Assembly (NCBI GenBank): GCA_001768515.1
Contig: MEOA01000018.1
Location: 18,138 to 82,137, forward strand
DNA: 64,000 nt
Direction: 5' to 3'
From: Bacteroidetes bacterium GWE2_42_24
GTDB lineage: Bacteria > Bacteroidota > Bacteroidia > Bacteroidales > TTA-H9
Shown here: piece by piece, positions 45,062 to 54,239 of the stretch
Layout of the letters: every line of letters begins with the position of its first letter
Position numbering within the stretch: the stretch's first letter is position 1
The notes under the pieces: model-generated
What the model was told of the DNA's origin: nothing
What the model saw: only the letters and a program-made list of their open reading frames with translations
Database searches by the model: none
Made by a program: the position numbers and the translations under genes

Positions 45062-47980
45062 ATGACTAAAAAACTGACTTTTCTCTGGATAGTGCTTTTG
45101 GGTGCTTTATCGCTGCATGGACAGTGGAGCACTAATCCTGCCGTTAATAATGTGATTTGCAACCTCGCAGGCGAACAGGCCATCCCTAAAGTGGCTGTTT
45201 GCCCTAATGGTGATATCTATGTTGGCTATTTCTCAAGCGAATCGGGTAACTACAACGTAAGGCTCCAGCGGCTCGATGGTCTGGGCAACATACTCTGGAC
45301 CTCGGGTGGTATTCTTATCAGCAACAATCCACAAGAGACATGGCTAACCGACTGGGATATGACAGCCGATCCGGCTAACCATGCCATTCTTGTATTCAAT
45401 GACATCAGGAATGGCAATACCAACGTTTACGCATACCGCATCGCCCCCGATGGTTCCTTTGTATGGGGAGCCAACGGAGTGGCACTGTCAAACAATTCAT
45501 CCTTCAATGCGGCACCTAAGGTCATAGCTACTAACGCGGGGAACATCGTAGCTGCCTGGATGTCGGATGAGGTAATTATCATGCAGAAGATCAATCCCGC
45601 GGGTGTGGTGCAATGGGGACCTGCCGGAATCACTATCAGCGCAACCAATAGCCTCACATGGCCACAAATGATGCCTGTGGGAACTGACGAATTCTTCATG
45701 AAATACTACGACGACAGTGGTGCCGGGTGGTCGCCTACACGTCATGTATATGCCCAGAAATACAATAGCTCGGGTACTGGCATCTGGTCTACTCCTGCCG
45801 TAATCTCAAACGCCGGCGGAATCTCCGCCCAAACTCAAATCCTACCGTTTATCAGCGATAACAACGGAGGGTTTTACATGGCCTGGGACGATGATCGTGA
45901 CAACAACCTGCTGGCAAACTCTTGGGTACAGCATATCAATGCCTCAGGTCAGGCCGTGTTTCAGGCCAATGGGGTGGCTGTTTCCATGGAGGGGACGATG
46001 AACCACTGGTATCCCGAACTGGGATTACCCACAGGATCTCAGGAGGTCTATGTGTTCTGGAATGAAATCAATGGCAATCAAGACCAATGGGGAATCATGG
46101 CTCAGAAATTCTCGGCCACAGGCTTAAGGCTATGGACCGACAACGGAATGACACTGATCCCGGTCTCTTCTACTGACTATTACCCCATGGCGGGTCGAAA
46201 TACCGCCACTGACATGGTGCTGTTTGTTGAAGAATATTCGGGAGGTGTGAATTCATTCATTAAAGCCATGCGGGTAGCTACTGATGGCAGTTTCGTCTGG
46301 ACACCTTTCCTCAAACCGGTCAGCACGGTCAATTCACAGAAAATTCACACCAGTATTTCAACTCTCTACAATGCACAATGGGTGCTTGCCTGGGAAGATA
46401 CCCGCAATGGCACTTCCGACATATACGCCCAGAATCTTAGTCTTGATGGACTACCCGGCCCCGTTGCTTTTGGAACCCTCTCGGGAACCATTACCTTAAA
46501 CGGTGGTTTTGGGGTCGTCACCGATGCTCTCGTTCAGGCAGGAAGTTATACTACCCATCCTAATGCCTCGGGTTTCTTCACCTTCAACCTGCCGGTGGGT
46601 ACCTATAACCTTTCGGCTTCGCTCAGTGGATATAATCCGGCCTCCCAGCCAAATTTAGCAGTCATCCAGAATCAGACGACCACTGCTAACCTTACCCTGA
46701 ATGCCATCCCCGTCGGGAAGATTGAAGGTGACGTTACCATCATCAATGGAATCGGGAGCGTATGGAATGTAACCATCACTGCAGGAACTGTAACGGCCCA
46801 TCCCAATGTGGCAGGCCATTACTCGATGCTGGTATCCCCGGGTATCTATGATGTGATCGCTTCATTGCCGCTCTACACCCCCGATACTGTTCAGGATGTC
46901 GCAGTAGTATTGAATCAGGTAACCAGCGGTATCGATTTTGAGTTACAGTTGGCACCTACCACCGGCATGATTGACGGACATGTAACCCTCAACGGAGGCA
47001 CGGGTGTTGTAACCGATGTGGAGGTGAACGCCGGAGGTAATATTGCACATCCCGATGCCTCTGGCTTTTACTCAATGGAGGTTCCGGTTGGTAATTACGA
47101 TGTGATCGCCAGCCTTGCAGGGTATGCCACCCAGTTTCAACTGGGAACTCCGGTAGTGCCCGGACAGACCACTCACAATGTTGATTTTATTCTTACACCT
47201 GCTGCCGACATCGCATACATCACCGGACATATCACGGTAGAAGGAACAATCCAAAACATCACCGATGTGGTCGTAACGGCAGGTACAAATTCATCCCATC
47301 CTGATGCCTCGGGCAACTATATCCTTGAAGTGGCATCAGGAACTTATGATGTGACTGCCAGCCATGATTATACCGATGAGCAGACCATCGCCGGTATAAC
47401 CCTGCTGCCTGGCCAGACCGCCACTAATATTAATTTCACCCTGAATGTAATCCGTACCGACCTGGTCTGTAAAATACTTGTCGGTGGAATACCTTCACCG
47501 GGGTTTCCTGTATTTATTTCGGTAACAGGCCCTGAACAGACTTATACAGGGACAACCTCAACCGATGAGATCATTTTCGAGAAAGCTCTTTTTGGTATAT
47601 ATGAAGGAGAAGCTAACGATGGTTTCTATGTTGCCTATGCAAATGACACTATTGATGAAGAAAATAACATTCTTAAGTTTGATTTTGTAATTGGGATTAC
47701 ATCCCCTGAATCAAAAGCCTTCGGTATGAAGGTTATGCCCAACCCTGTAAACCATCAGGGGAATTTGGTATTCACTTTGCCTGCCCGGGAAATAGTCACC
47801 CTGTGCCTCATCGACATGAAAGGCCATCAACGAATTCTTCTTGAAGGTGCATCTTTTGAAGCTGGCGAAAACACGATTTCACTCAACACCTGGTTCGAAA
47901 ATCAACCAGCGGGTGTTTACACACTGAAACTCTCAGATGGAAGGACTTTCGGTGAATGCCGTTTGGTTTTGGTGAAATAA
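45062..47980 (+). CDS. T9SS-sorted protein with beta-propeller-like N-terminus and carboxypeptidase-regulatory-like repeats
   Basis: The 972-residue secreted protein has a signal peptide (to about 20) and a repetitive region (about 30-470) with YVGYFSSESGNYNVRLQRLDGLGNILW and similar blocks. At least four carboxypeptidase-regulatory-like domains follow (about 470-800), each with an ITLNGGxGVVTDVxVxAG...HPxASGxYxxxVPxGTYDVxASxxGY pattern. A C-terminal sorting domain (about 885-972) ends RTFGECRLVLVK. No peptidase motif was found. It is probably a surface or extracellular matrix protein. A strong terminator follows. Confidence 0.86.
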   Translation: MTKKLTFLWIVLLGALSLHGQWSTNPAVNNVICNLAGEQAIPKVAVCPNGDIYVGYFSSESGNYNVRLQRLDGLGNILWTSGGILISNNPQETWLTDWDMTADPANHAILVFNDIRNGNTNVYAYRIAPDGSFVWGANGVALSNNSSFNAAPKVIATNAGNIVAAWMSDEVIIMQKINPAGVVQWGPAGITISATNSLTWPQMMPVGTDEFFMKYYDDSGAGWSPTRHVYAQKYNSSGTGIWSTPAVISNAGGISAQTQILPFISDNNGGFYMAWDDDRDNNLLANSWVQHINASGQAVFQANGVAVSMEGTMNHWYPELGLPTGSQEVYVFWNEINGNQDQWGIMAQKFSATGLRLWTDNGMTLIPVSSTDYYPMAGRNTATDMVLFVEEYSGGVNSFIKAMRVATDGSFVWTPFLKPVSTVNSQKIHTSISTLYNAQWVLAWEDTRNGTSDIYAQNLSLDGLPGPVAFGTLSGTITLNGGFGVVTDALVQAGSYTTHPNASGFFTFNLPVGTYNLSASLSGYNPASQPNLAVIQNQTTTANLTLNAIPVGKIEGDVTIINGIGSVWNVTITAGTVTAHPNVAGHYSMLVSPGIYDVIASLPLYTPDTVQDVAVVLNQVTSGIDFELQLAPTTGMIDGHVTLNGGTGVVTDVEVNAGGNIAHPDASGFYSMEVPVGNYDVIASLAGYATQFQLGTPVVPGQTTHNVDFILTPAADIAYITGHITVEGTIQNITDVVVTAGTNSSHPDASGNYILEVASGTYDVTASHDYTDEQTIAGITLLPGQTATNINFTLNVIRTDLVCKILVGGIPSPGFPVFISVTGPEQTYTGTTSTDEIIFEKALFGIYEGEANDGFYVAYANDTIDEENNILKFDFVIGITSPESKAFGMKVMPNPVNHQGNLVFTLPAREIVTLCLIDMKGHQRILLEGASFEAGENTISLNTWFENQPAGVYTLKLSDGRTFGECRLVLVK

Positions 47981-48021
47981 ACCGGTTTAAACTCTTTCGG
48001 CATAAAGAGGAAAAACGCAGG

Positions 48022-48054
48022 GAGGCTGTCTCAGAAAAAGAGACAGCCTCTTTT
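48022..48054 (+). terminator. Rho-independent terminator, probably bidirectional
   Basis: GAGGCTGTCTC pairs perfectly with GAGACAGCCTC (11 bp, 7-nt loop) and is followed by TTTT. It lies between two convergent genes, 42 nt after the T9SS gene stop. Confidence 0.9.
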
Positions 48055-48075
48055 GGATTGGTTTACCTGAAAGGG

Positions 48076-49683
48076 TTACAATTTCTTCTTTCGTAAAGCA
48101 ACGGTAACAGCCAGGAGTATAAACAGAATGGCTGTAAATCCGCATAATCTTCCAATATAATCACCATACGCTACATAGAAGGTGATCTCAGTATTGGCGT
48201 GCATGGTGCCGCGCAGTACAGCCTCTTCCCAATATTTGCTTTGCCGGGTGATAATACCGCGCTGATCGATGAAGGCCGAAATGCCGGTATTGGCAGAGCG
48301 GGCGATATCACGGCGGGTCTCTATAGCCCTGAGCGAAGAAAAAGTGAGATGTTGGCGATGTCCGGCAGTATTTCCCCACCAGCCATCATTGGTTATGACA
48401 AAGATTAACCGGGCACCTTTGCTGATGAAACCATTAACAAATTCACCATAGATCGACTCATAACAAATGGGAACACAGACCCAAAGGCTATCATGCCGGC
48501 CTCCCATCACGACCCTTTCTTTCATTGTTCCCAGACTCCCGACAGTACCCCCTAAGTCAAAGGCCATGTCCTGAAGCGGTCGTGTCAGTGATGGAAAGGG
48601 TAACCGTTCAGGGCCAGGTACAAGTTTCGATTTGTGGGTATAATCGTAATGTTGGGTAGTATCAATGCAGATAGCTGAATTAAAGGTGTCATACCATTCG
48701 CCCGTATCGGTAAAACGACGGGATGTCTCAGTAGCTTTGATTTTCCCGTAATACTGATAGGTTGATGCCCCCACGATAAGCGACAAATGCGGATGTTCCT
48801 TCACGAAGGCACGCAGCCGCTGAATGCTTTCCGGCTTGTCAATGTTGTCGAGCCAGATGTCATCGTAAATGCCCGATTCCGGGAAAACCACATAACGCAG
48901 GGTGCTGTCTGTTTTACTCTCTGCTAACCTGATCAGCTTATCAATAACCTGTCTGGTGGGGAGTCCGTATTGTTTACTCCAGGGATCGTTGTTTGGCTGA
49001 ACAACTACCACCTCCACCGGTTTGCCCTTCTCTTCATAATGGTTGAACATGATGAAGGAAATAACAAGAGGGATCATGATCAGCATACCGAGCGCAACGG
49101 CAGGCACTACCACCTTTGTGGACTTCTCCGTCAGTATTTTTTTTAGAATATTAAAAATCAGAACATTGGCACAGATAACCCACAGGCTGCCGCCAAAAAC
49201 GCCGGTGTATTCATACCATTGAATCCAACGGGGGTACGCTGCGAACCCGTTGCCCAGATTAAGCCATGGCCAGGAGAGATCCCAGTCGAGGTGCAGGTAT
49301 TCAAATCCAATCCAGAAAGCACTTAGCAATAGTACCCCTGCCGACATAGGGCGTAGATTGCGCCTTACGAAGTGGTAAGCCAGAAAGACAATAGCCTGGA
49401 AAAGGGAATTCAGGATAATGGCCATCACGGCACCGAAGATAGTAGAGTTCCATATCCACCAGGTGGTCAATGCGTTCCATACAAAGAAACTTAACCAGGC
49501 CCAACGGAAGACATGAAACCGGCCATAGCGTTCACGATGCTGAAGAATGGCTTCTTCGATAAAAAACAAGGGGACAAACCCGATAAACAACAAACCGGGA
49601 AAGCCTTGTTGTGGCCAGCCCAGGGCAAGAAGTACCGCCGATAATAAGCTGAGGAGCAAAAAATGAACTTTACGAAGGCTCAT
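48076..49683 (-). CDS. lnt: Apolipoprotein N-acyltransferase
   Basis: The ATG at 49683 gives 535 residues beginning MSLRKVHFLLLSLLSAVLLALG. A -7 element (TACCTTTG, 49701-49708) between it and the first ATG of the open frame rules out the longer start. The N-terminal half has about six transmembrane helices; the C-terminal nitrilase domain has the three catalytic residues: Glu in YVVFPESGIYDD, Lys in YDYTHKSKLVPGPERLPF, Cys in WVCVPICYESIYGEFV. It acylates the N-terminal cysteine of lipoproteins in the inner membrane and serves the lipoproteins in this window. Confidence 0.93.
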   Translation of the reverse strand: MSLRKVHFLLLSLLSAVLLALGWPQQGFPGLLFIGFVPLFFIEEAILQHRERYGRFHVFRWAWLSFFVWNALTTWWIWNSTIFGAVMAIILNSLFQAIVFLAYHFVRRNLRPMSAGVLLLSAFWIGFEYLHLDWDLSWPWLNLGNGFAAYPRWIQWYEYTGVFGGSLWVICANVLIFNILKKILTEKSTKVVVPAVALGMLIMIPLVISFIMFNHYEEKGKPVEVVVVQPNNDPWSKQYGLPTRQVIDKLIRLAESKTDSTLRYVVFPESGIYDDIWLDNIDKPESIQRLRAFVKEHPHLSLIVGASTYQYYGKIKATETSRRFTDTGEWYDTFNSAICIDTTQHYDYTHKSKLVPGPERLPFPSLTRPLQDMAFDLGGTVGSLGTMKERVVMGGRHDSLWVCVPICYESIYGEFVNGFISKGARLIFVITNDGWWGNTAGHRQHLTFSSLRAIETRRDIARSANTGISAFIDQRGIITRQSKYWEEAVLRGTMHANTEITFYVAYGDYIGRLCGFTAILFILLAVTVALRKKKL

Positions 49684-49700
49684 GGCAGGATAGTTTTTGA

Positions 49701-49708
49701 CAAAGGTA
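49701..49708 (-). promoter_or_regulatory. -7 element of the lnt promoter
   Basis: TACCTTTG on the minus strand matches TAnnTTTG and lies 17 nt before the chosen ATG, which decides the start codon in favour of 49683. Confidence 0.55.
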
Positions 49709-49862
49709 GGGGAAGTTTTAATCGGGGCTGCCTTTCCAGTGGTCACATGCGGTTAAATTATTCCTATGAAAAAGGGAATATGAAACTGGTAAAGGCAACA
49801 GAAAGACATAACCATAATGTGCTTGATTTTTAAATACTTGTAATAACAACGAGTCATACAGG

Positions 49863-49894
49863 TTTGTAAAAATGCTTAAATTTTATTATCTTTG
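49863..49894 (+). promoter_or_regulatory. Strong Bacteroidetes-type promoter upstream of the aminomutase-like gene
   Basis: TTTG at 49863-49866 and TATCTTTG at 49887-49894 are 20 nt apart, the consensus layout. The predicted start of transcription is near 49901, more than 200 nt before the next start codon. Confidence 0.7.
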
Positions 49895-50107
49895 GGCAGT
49901 CTGTCAGCCATTTAGACGCTTCTGGTTGATTATCATCCGGATACTCTGCCTAATACAGCCTTCGGGTTTGTTTAATCATAGCTGTTTTGCTTCCTAAACT
50001 GAGACAGGGCTATTGAACAGCACTGAAATGGTATGTGGAATGAATACTTCGGATGGCGATAATAATCTGACAGGTCTGTATGAGAGAAGAATAATAAATT
50101 TATTGGA

Positions 50108-51445
50108 ATGATTTATAAAGCATTCACATTATCAAACTTTAAAGAAATCCCACAGATTGGCAAACTACCATCTAAGGTCTGCCGCGACATGACGACCGTG
50201 GGAACAGTATTGCCCTTTAAATCGAATAATTACATCGTGGACGAGCTCATCGATTGGAACCATTATGAAGATGATCCGATTTTCCACCTGACCTTCCCGC
50301 AAAGGGAAATGCTGGCCGATAAACACTTTGAGCTAATGAGAAAGACATTGGATTCGACCACCGACCATGAACAAATTAAAAATACCGCCAACCAGATCAG
50401 ATTTGAACTAAACCCTCATCCGGCAGGTCAAAAGGAGCATAACGTACCTATATTCAATGGCGAACGACTGGAGGGAATTCAGCACAAATACAGAGAGACC
50501 GTTTTGTTTTTCCCCAGTGCAGGTCAGACATGCCACGCTTACTGTACCTTCTGTTTCAGATGGCCTCAGTTTACAGGATTGGATGAGTTCAGATTTGCAG
50601 CCAGAGAGTCCGAGAATCTGGTAAGCTACCTCAGGACGCATCTTGAGGTTACCGACATATTATTCACGGGAGGCGATCCAATGATCATGAATCTCAAGAC
50701 ACTCGAAAGGTACCTGAACCCATTGCTTGAAAACATTGAGGCTACCAACATTCAAACCATCAGGATAGGAACCAAGTCGCTTAGCTACTGGCCCTATAAA
50801 TATACTACCGATCCAGAAGCCGACGGCTTATTAAAGCTTTTCGAACGAATAACAGCATTGCAAATCAACCTGGCCATCATGGCTCATTTCAGCCATCCCC
50901 GTGAACTTGAAACCAAAGTGGTACAGGAAGCTATCCGGCGAATACGCGGCACAGGAGCCCAAATCCGTACACAATCGCCCATTCTGAAGCATATCAACGA
51001 TAACCCTGACATCTGGGCCGAAATGTGGCGCAAACAGGTTAACCTCAACTGCATTCCTTACTATATGTTCGTCCCCCGTGATACAGGGGCCCAACACTAC
51101 TTTGCACTCCCGCTGATCAAAACATGGCTGATCTGGCAGCAGGCATATCAGATGGTTAGCGGAATCTGCCGCACAGTCAGAGGCCCCTGTATGTCGTGTA
51201 CACCCGGAAAGGTACAATTGCTCGGCCGGGCCGATATTAATAACGAAAAAGTATTCATCCTGCGATTCCTACAAGGACGGAATCCTGATTGGGTACAACG
51301 CCCTTTCTTTGCCCGCTATGATGAGACTGCTATTTGGATGAATGAATTACAGCCGGCATTCGATAATGAATTCTTTTTTGAAAATGAAGAAATTAAGGTG
51401 TTTGGTGAACACTATTCGGATGCATTCCCTAACGATTTTGAATAA
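50108..51445 (+). CDS. KamA family radical SAM protein (lysine 2,3-aminomutase-like)
   Basis: The 445-residue protein carries the radical SAM cluster motif CX3CX2C at C142, C146 and C149 (GQTCHAYCTFCFRWPQF). Other landmarks are the SAM-binding GGDP (DILFTGGDPMIMNL) and the KamA-type blocks RIRGTGAQIRTQSPILKHIND and PYYMFVPRDTGAQHYFALPLI. Lysine 2,3-aminomutases use PLP and SAM to move an amino group, but relatives act on other amino acids or on EF-P, so the substrate is left open. The C-terminus has extra cysteines (GPCMSCTPGK). It stands alone with its own promoter. Confidence 0.87.
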   Translation: MIYKAFTLSNFKEIPQIGKLPSKVCRDMTTVGTVLPFKSNNYIVDELIDWNHYEDDPIFHLTFPQREMLADKHFELMRKTLDSTTDHEQIKNTANQIRFELNPHPAGQKEHNVPIFNGERLEGIQHKYRETVLFFPSAGQTCHAYCTFCFRWPQFTGLDEFRFAARESENLVSYLRTHLEVTDILFTGGDPMIMNLKTLERYLNPLLENIEATNIQTIRIGTKSLSYWPYKYTTDPEADGLLKLFERITALQINLAIMAHFSHPRELETKVVQEAIRRIRGTGAQIRTQSPILKHINDNPDIWAEMWRKQVNLNCIPYYMFVPRDTGAQHYFALPLIKTWLIWQQAYQMVSGICRTVRGPCMSCTPGKVQLLGRADINNEKVFILRFLQGRNPDWVQRPFFARYDETAIWMNELQPAFDNEFFFENEEIKVFGEHYSDAFPNDFE

Positions 51446-51678
51446 TTTCAGGTTACAGCACCAATTGTCTTTCTCCGGACTGAACGGGTATTGCCCGAAA
51501 AATCATATCTTTACAACACGATACCGGCTTATAGCAAACGTTTGAAATGATCAATCCCGGTCGCTAAAAGATTGCTGTTCGTTGAAAATGAACAATCATA
51601 TAGACGAAGAGTGGTTAATCATTTTTGACGTTAAAAGAGGGTGTCGACATGGTTTTAGAACTAACAATTCATTCAACT

Positions 51679-54072
51679 ATGAGGCAATCGATCGGGAATG
51701 TACTTCAGGGAGCCTGCTTTTTACTCCTTTTTTTGATTTCATGCCTGGTTTCTCAAGCCAGCCGTCTCATAAAGACCGATATGGCAGGAAACTACTGGCG
51801 GTTAACGACTGATCAGGGAACCGTCTTCCTAAGACCATATACCAACTCCGCCGTGGAGGTTTGCTTCTCATCCGATGGAAGCCTGCCTTCCGATTCTTCG
51901 TACGCGGTAAACTTCAGGCCGTTGCCGGTAAATACAATGACAGAGGTAGTGCGGGGAGGCATCTTGTTTATGGCTGAGGAGATGCATATCCTCGTAATGG
52001 AAAATCCATTTTCACTGACCTTTATTTACAAGGGCGACACCATTCTGCGTGATGCAGGTGGCTTCAGTGTAAAGCCCGGGCTGAGTAGCGTGAGTTTTGC
52101 CCTGACTCCCGATGAACAAATCTATGGAGCTGGCGAAAGGGCCATTCCCCTCAACAGGCGGGGCTACGAGTTGCCTCTGTACAACAAGCCAAACTACGGG
52201 TATGGTATGGGGGTCACATCACTTAATTACTCCATCCCGCTGGTAATCTCGTCGAAGAAATATGCCCTGCTGTGGGACAATCCTCAAAATGGATCTGTCG
52301 ACATTGGAAAGACCGACAAGGATATCCTGACGTGGAGCGCCATCGGGGGCACGGCCCGCTATTTTATCATGGCTGCCGACGACTATCCCGGCCTGATGGA
52401 AACCTATACCACCCTTACCGGACGGCAATCATTACCACCCCGCTGGGCACTTGGAAATCTTCAAAGCCGTATGGCTTATCGTACTCAGGCTGAAACTGAC
52501 AGTATCATGAACCTGATGCTTAACAATGATTTCCCTGTCGATGCTGTTATACTTGACTTCTATTGGTTTGGAGACAGCATCAAGGGATATGTGGGTAACC
52601 TGAATTGGTACAGGAAGAATTGGCCTGAGCCTGAAAAGATGATCGCCGATTTCAAAAATAAGGGGATTAAAACCATCCTGATTACCGAACCCTATGTTAT
52701 CGACTCATTAAAGAATTATCGCGATGGACTGGAGCACAACATCTTCGTTACCGATAGCCTTGGGAAGCCTTACCTGGATACCAACTTCTATTTTGGCCAT
52801 GGCAGCCTGATCGATATTTTTAAACCAGAAGCACGAGACTGGTTCTGGAAGCACTACCAGAGACAAATTGAAAAGGGTATTGCCGGCTGGTGGGGCGATT
52901 TGGGCGAACCCGAAAGTCATCCGTCAGATATTTATCATGTGATCGGGAAAGCCGATGAGGTACACGGCATTTACGGCCATTTCTGGGACAGGATGGTATT
53001 TGAAAAATATGCCCGGTATTATCCCCGAACCAGGCTCTTCCACTTGCAACGCAGTGGATACGCCGGTTCTCAGCGCTACTCAGCCTATCCCTGGACCGGT
53101 GATGTCGGCCGCTCCTGGAGTGGTCTGAAAGCCCAGCTACCTGTTCTGCTGTCAATGAGCATGAATGGCCTGGGTTACATTCACAGCGATGCCGGTGGAT
53201 TTGCTTTGGGGGTAAAAGACGATGACCTCTATACCCGCTGGCTCCAATTTTCTGCCTTTACTCCCATTATGCGACCACATGGTTCAGGCATACCTTCAGA
53301 GCCCGTTTATTTCAGTGAGGAGACTCAAAAAATAGTCCATGACTTCATGAAACTCCGGTATTCACTGATGCCATATAATTATACCCTTGCATGGCAAAAT
53401 ACGGTGAAGGGTTATCCCCTGATGAGACCACTTTACTATTCGTATCCCGACGACGAAAAAGCTGTAGCCATAAATGACGAGTATCTTTGGGGCAATCAAC
53501 TACTTGTAGCTCCGGTACTCGATTCAGGGGCTGCTTTCCGGAATCTATATCTGCCTGAAGGCGAATGGTATGATTATTTCACCGGGAAGAGATACTCCGG
53601 TAAGCAATGGATCGAAATGCCCGTTACAAGAAACACGATTCCCATCTTCGCCAAAGAAGGTGCTTTCATTCCAACAACCCGACCTGTCGGGTCAACCGAT
53701 TTCTATCGTTCCGACAATTTCACTGTCAGGTATTACCCTATGGGCAATTCTGAATATACGCAATACGAGGATGACGGGCTCAACAATCTGGCGCTGAAAG
53801 AAAATGATTATGAACTAATCCATTATAAGGGTTGCACCGGCAAAACTACAACAACCATTTCCATCACCCGCGAAGGAAGCTGGAAAGGGATGCCAGAGAC
53901 CCGTGCAATGACGCTCGAGATTAAAGCAGAATCGGCTCCTGAGTTGGTTCAACTGAATCAGGTTCCCCTGAAATCAGGTAAAAGAAAAAAGAATGGCTTT
54001 TCGTATGAAGATGGCTTCGTGAAGGTGCGATTTGAATGGAATGGTACTCCTATGACGATCGTGGTGAATTAG
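51679..54072 (+). CDS. Glycoside hydrolase family 31 (alpha-glycosidase), secreted
   Basis: The ATG at 51679 (797 residues) begins a signal peptide MRQSIGNVLQGACFLLLFLISC; the open frame begins 18 codons earlier. GH31 landmarks are an N-terminal beta-sandwich (YGAGERAIPLNRRGYELPLYNKPNYGYG), the catalytic barrel with FPVDAVILDFYWFGD, the nucleophile Asp in GIAGWWGDLGEPESHPSD, and the acid/base Asp in SAYPWTGDVGRSWSGL. A C-terminal beta domain has the DUF4968/5110 look (YTQYEDDGLNN). GH31 enzymes are alpha-glucosidases, xylosidases or sulfoquinovosidases; specificity is not assigned. The C-terminus has no T9SS domain, so periplasmic or lipid-anchored placement is likely. Confidence 0.94.
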   Translation: MRQSIGNVLQGACFLLLFLISCLVSQASRLIKTDMAGNYWRLTTDQGTVFLRPYTNSAVEVCFSSDGSLPSDSSYAVNFRPLPVNTMTEVVRGGILFMAEEMHILVMENPFSLTFIYKGDTILRDAGGFSVKPGLSSVSFALTPDEQIYGAGERAIPLNRRGYELPLYNKPNYGYGMGVTSLNYSIPLVISSKKYALLWDNPQNGSVDIGKTDKDILTWSAIGGTARYFIMAADDYPGLMETYTTLTGRQSLPPRWALGNLQSRMAYRTQAETDSIMNLMLNNDFPVDAVILDFYWFGDSIKGYVGNLNWYRKNWPEPEKMIADFKNKGIKTILITEPYVIDSLKNYRDGLEHNIFVTDSLGKPYLDTNFYFGHGSLIDIFKPEARDWFWKHYQRQIEKGIAGWWGDLGEPESHPSDIYHVIGKADEVHGIYGHFWDRMVFEKYARYYPRTRLFHLQRSGYAGSQRYSAYPWTGDVGRSWSGLKAQLPVLLSMSMNGLGYIHSDAGGFALGVKDDDLYTRWLQFSAFTPIMRPHGSGIPSEPVYFSEETQKIVHDFMKLRYSLMPYNYTLAWQNTVKGYPLMRPLYYSYPDDEKAVAINDEYLWGNQLLVAPVLDSGAAFRNLYLPEGEWYDYFTGKRYSGKQWIEMPVTRNTIPIFAKEGAFIPTTRPVGSTDFYRSDNFTVRYYPMGNSEYTQYEDDGLNNLALKENDYELIHYKGCTGKTTTTISITREGSWKGMPETRAMTLEIKAESAPELVQLNQVPLKSGKRKKNGFSYEDGFVKVRFEWNGTPMTIVVN

Positions 54073-54185
54073 TTTTCAGGAATAGGCCGGAACTGGCCGC
54101 GATGATGCTGACTGGAGGGGCGAAAGGAAGAACTATAGCTCCCAAAATCTCCAAATCGTTACTGCTTACCTTAAACCCGTTAATC

Positions 54186-54221
54186 AAAAACAGCCGACCC
54201 GTTAAGAATCAGCTGTTTTTT
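54186..54221. terminator. Possible bidirectional terminator between GH31 and C1 peptidase genes
   Basis: AAAAACAGC pairs with GCTGTTTTT (9 bp, 17-nt loop) and T-runs follow on both strands. Two convergent genes end on either side. Confidence 0.5.
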
Positions 54222-54239
54222 TATGGTTGTAATTCTCTA

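Larger units (their letters stand above)
49684..50107. other. Divergent region with a full plus-strand promoter and a leader of about 200 nt
   Basis: This 424-nt stretch holds the lnt -7 element (minus) and the 49863-49894 promoter (plus). From about 49900 to 50107 there is no reading frame of note; it could be the leader of the radical SAM gene or a small RNA. Confidence 0.55.
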
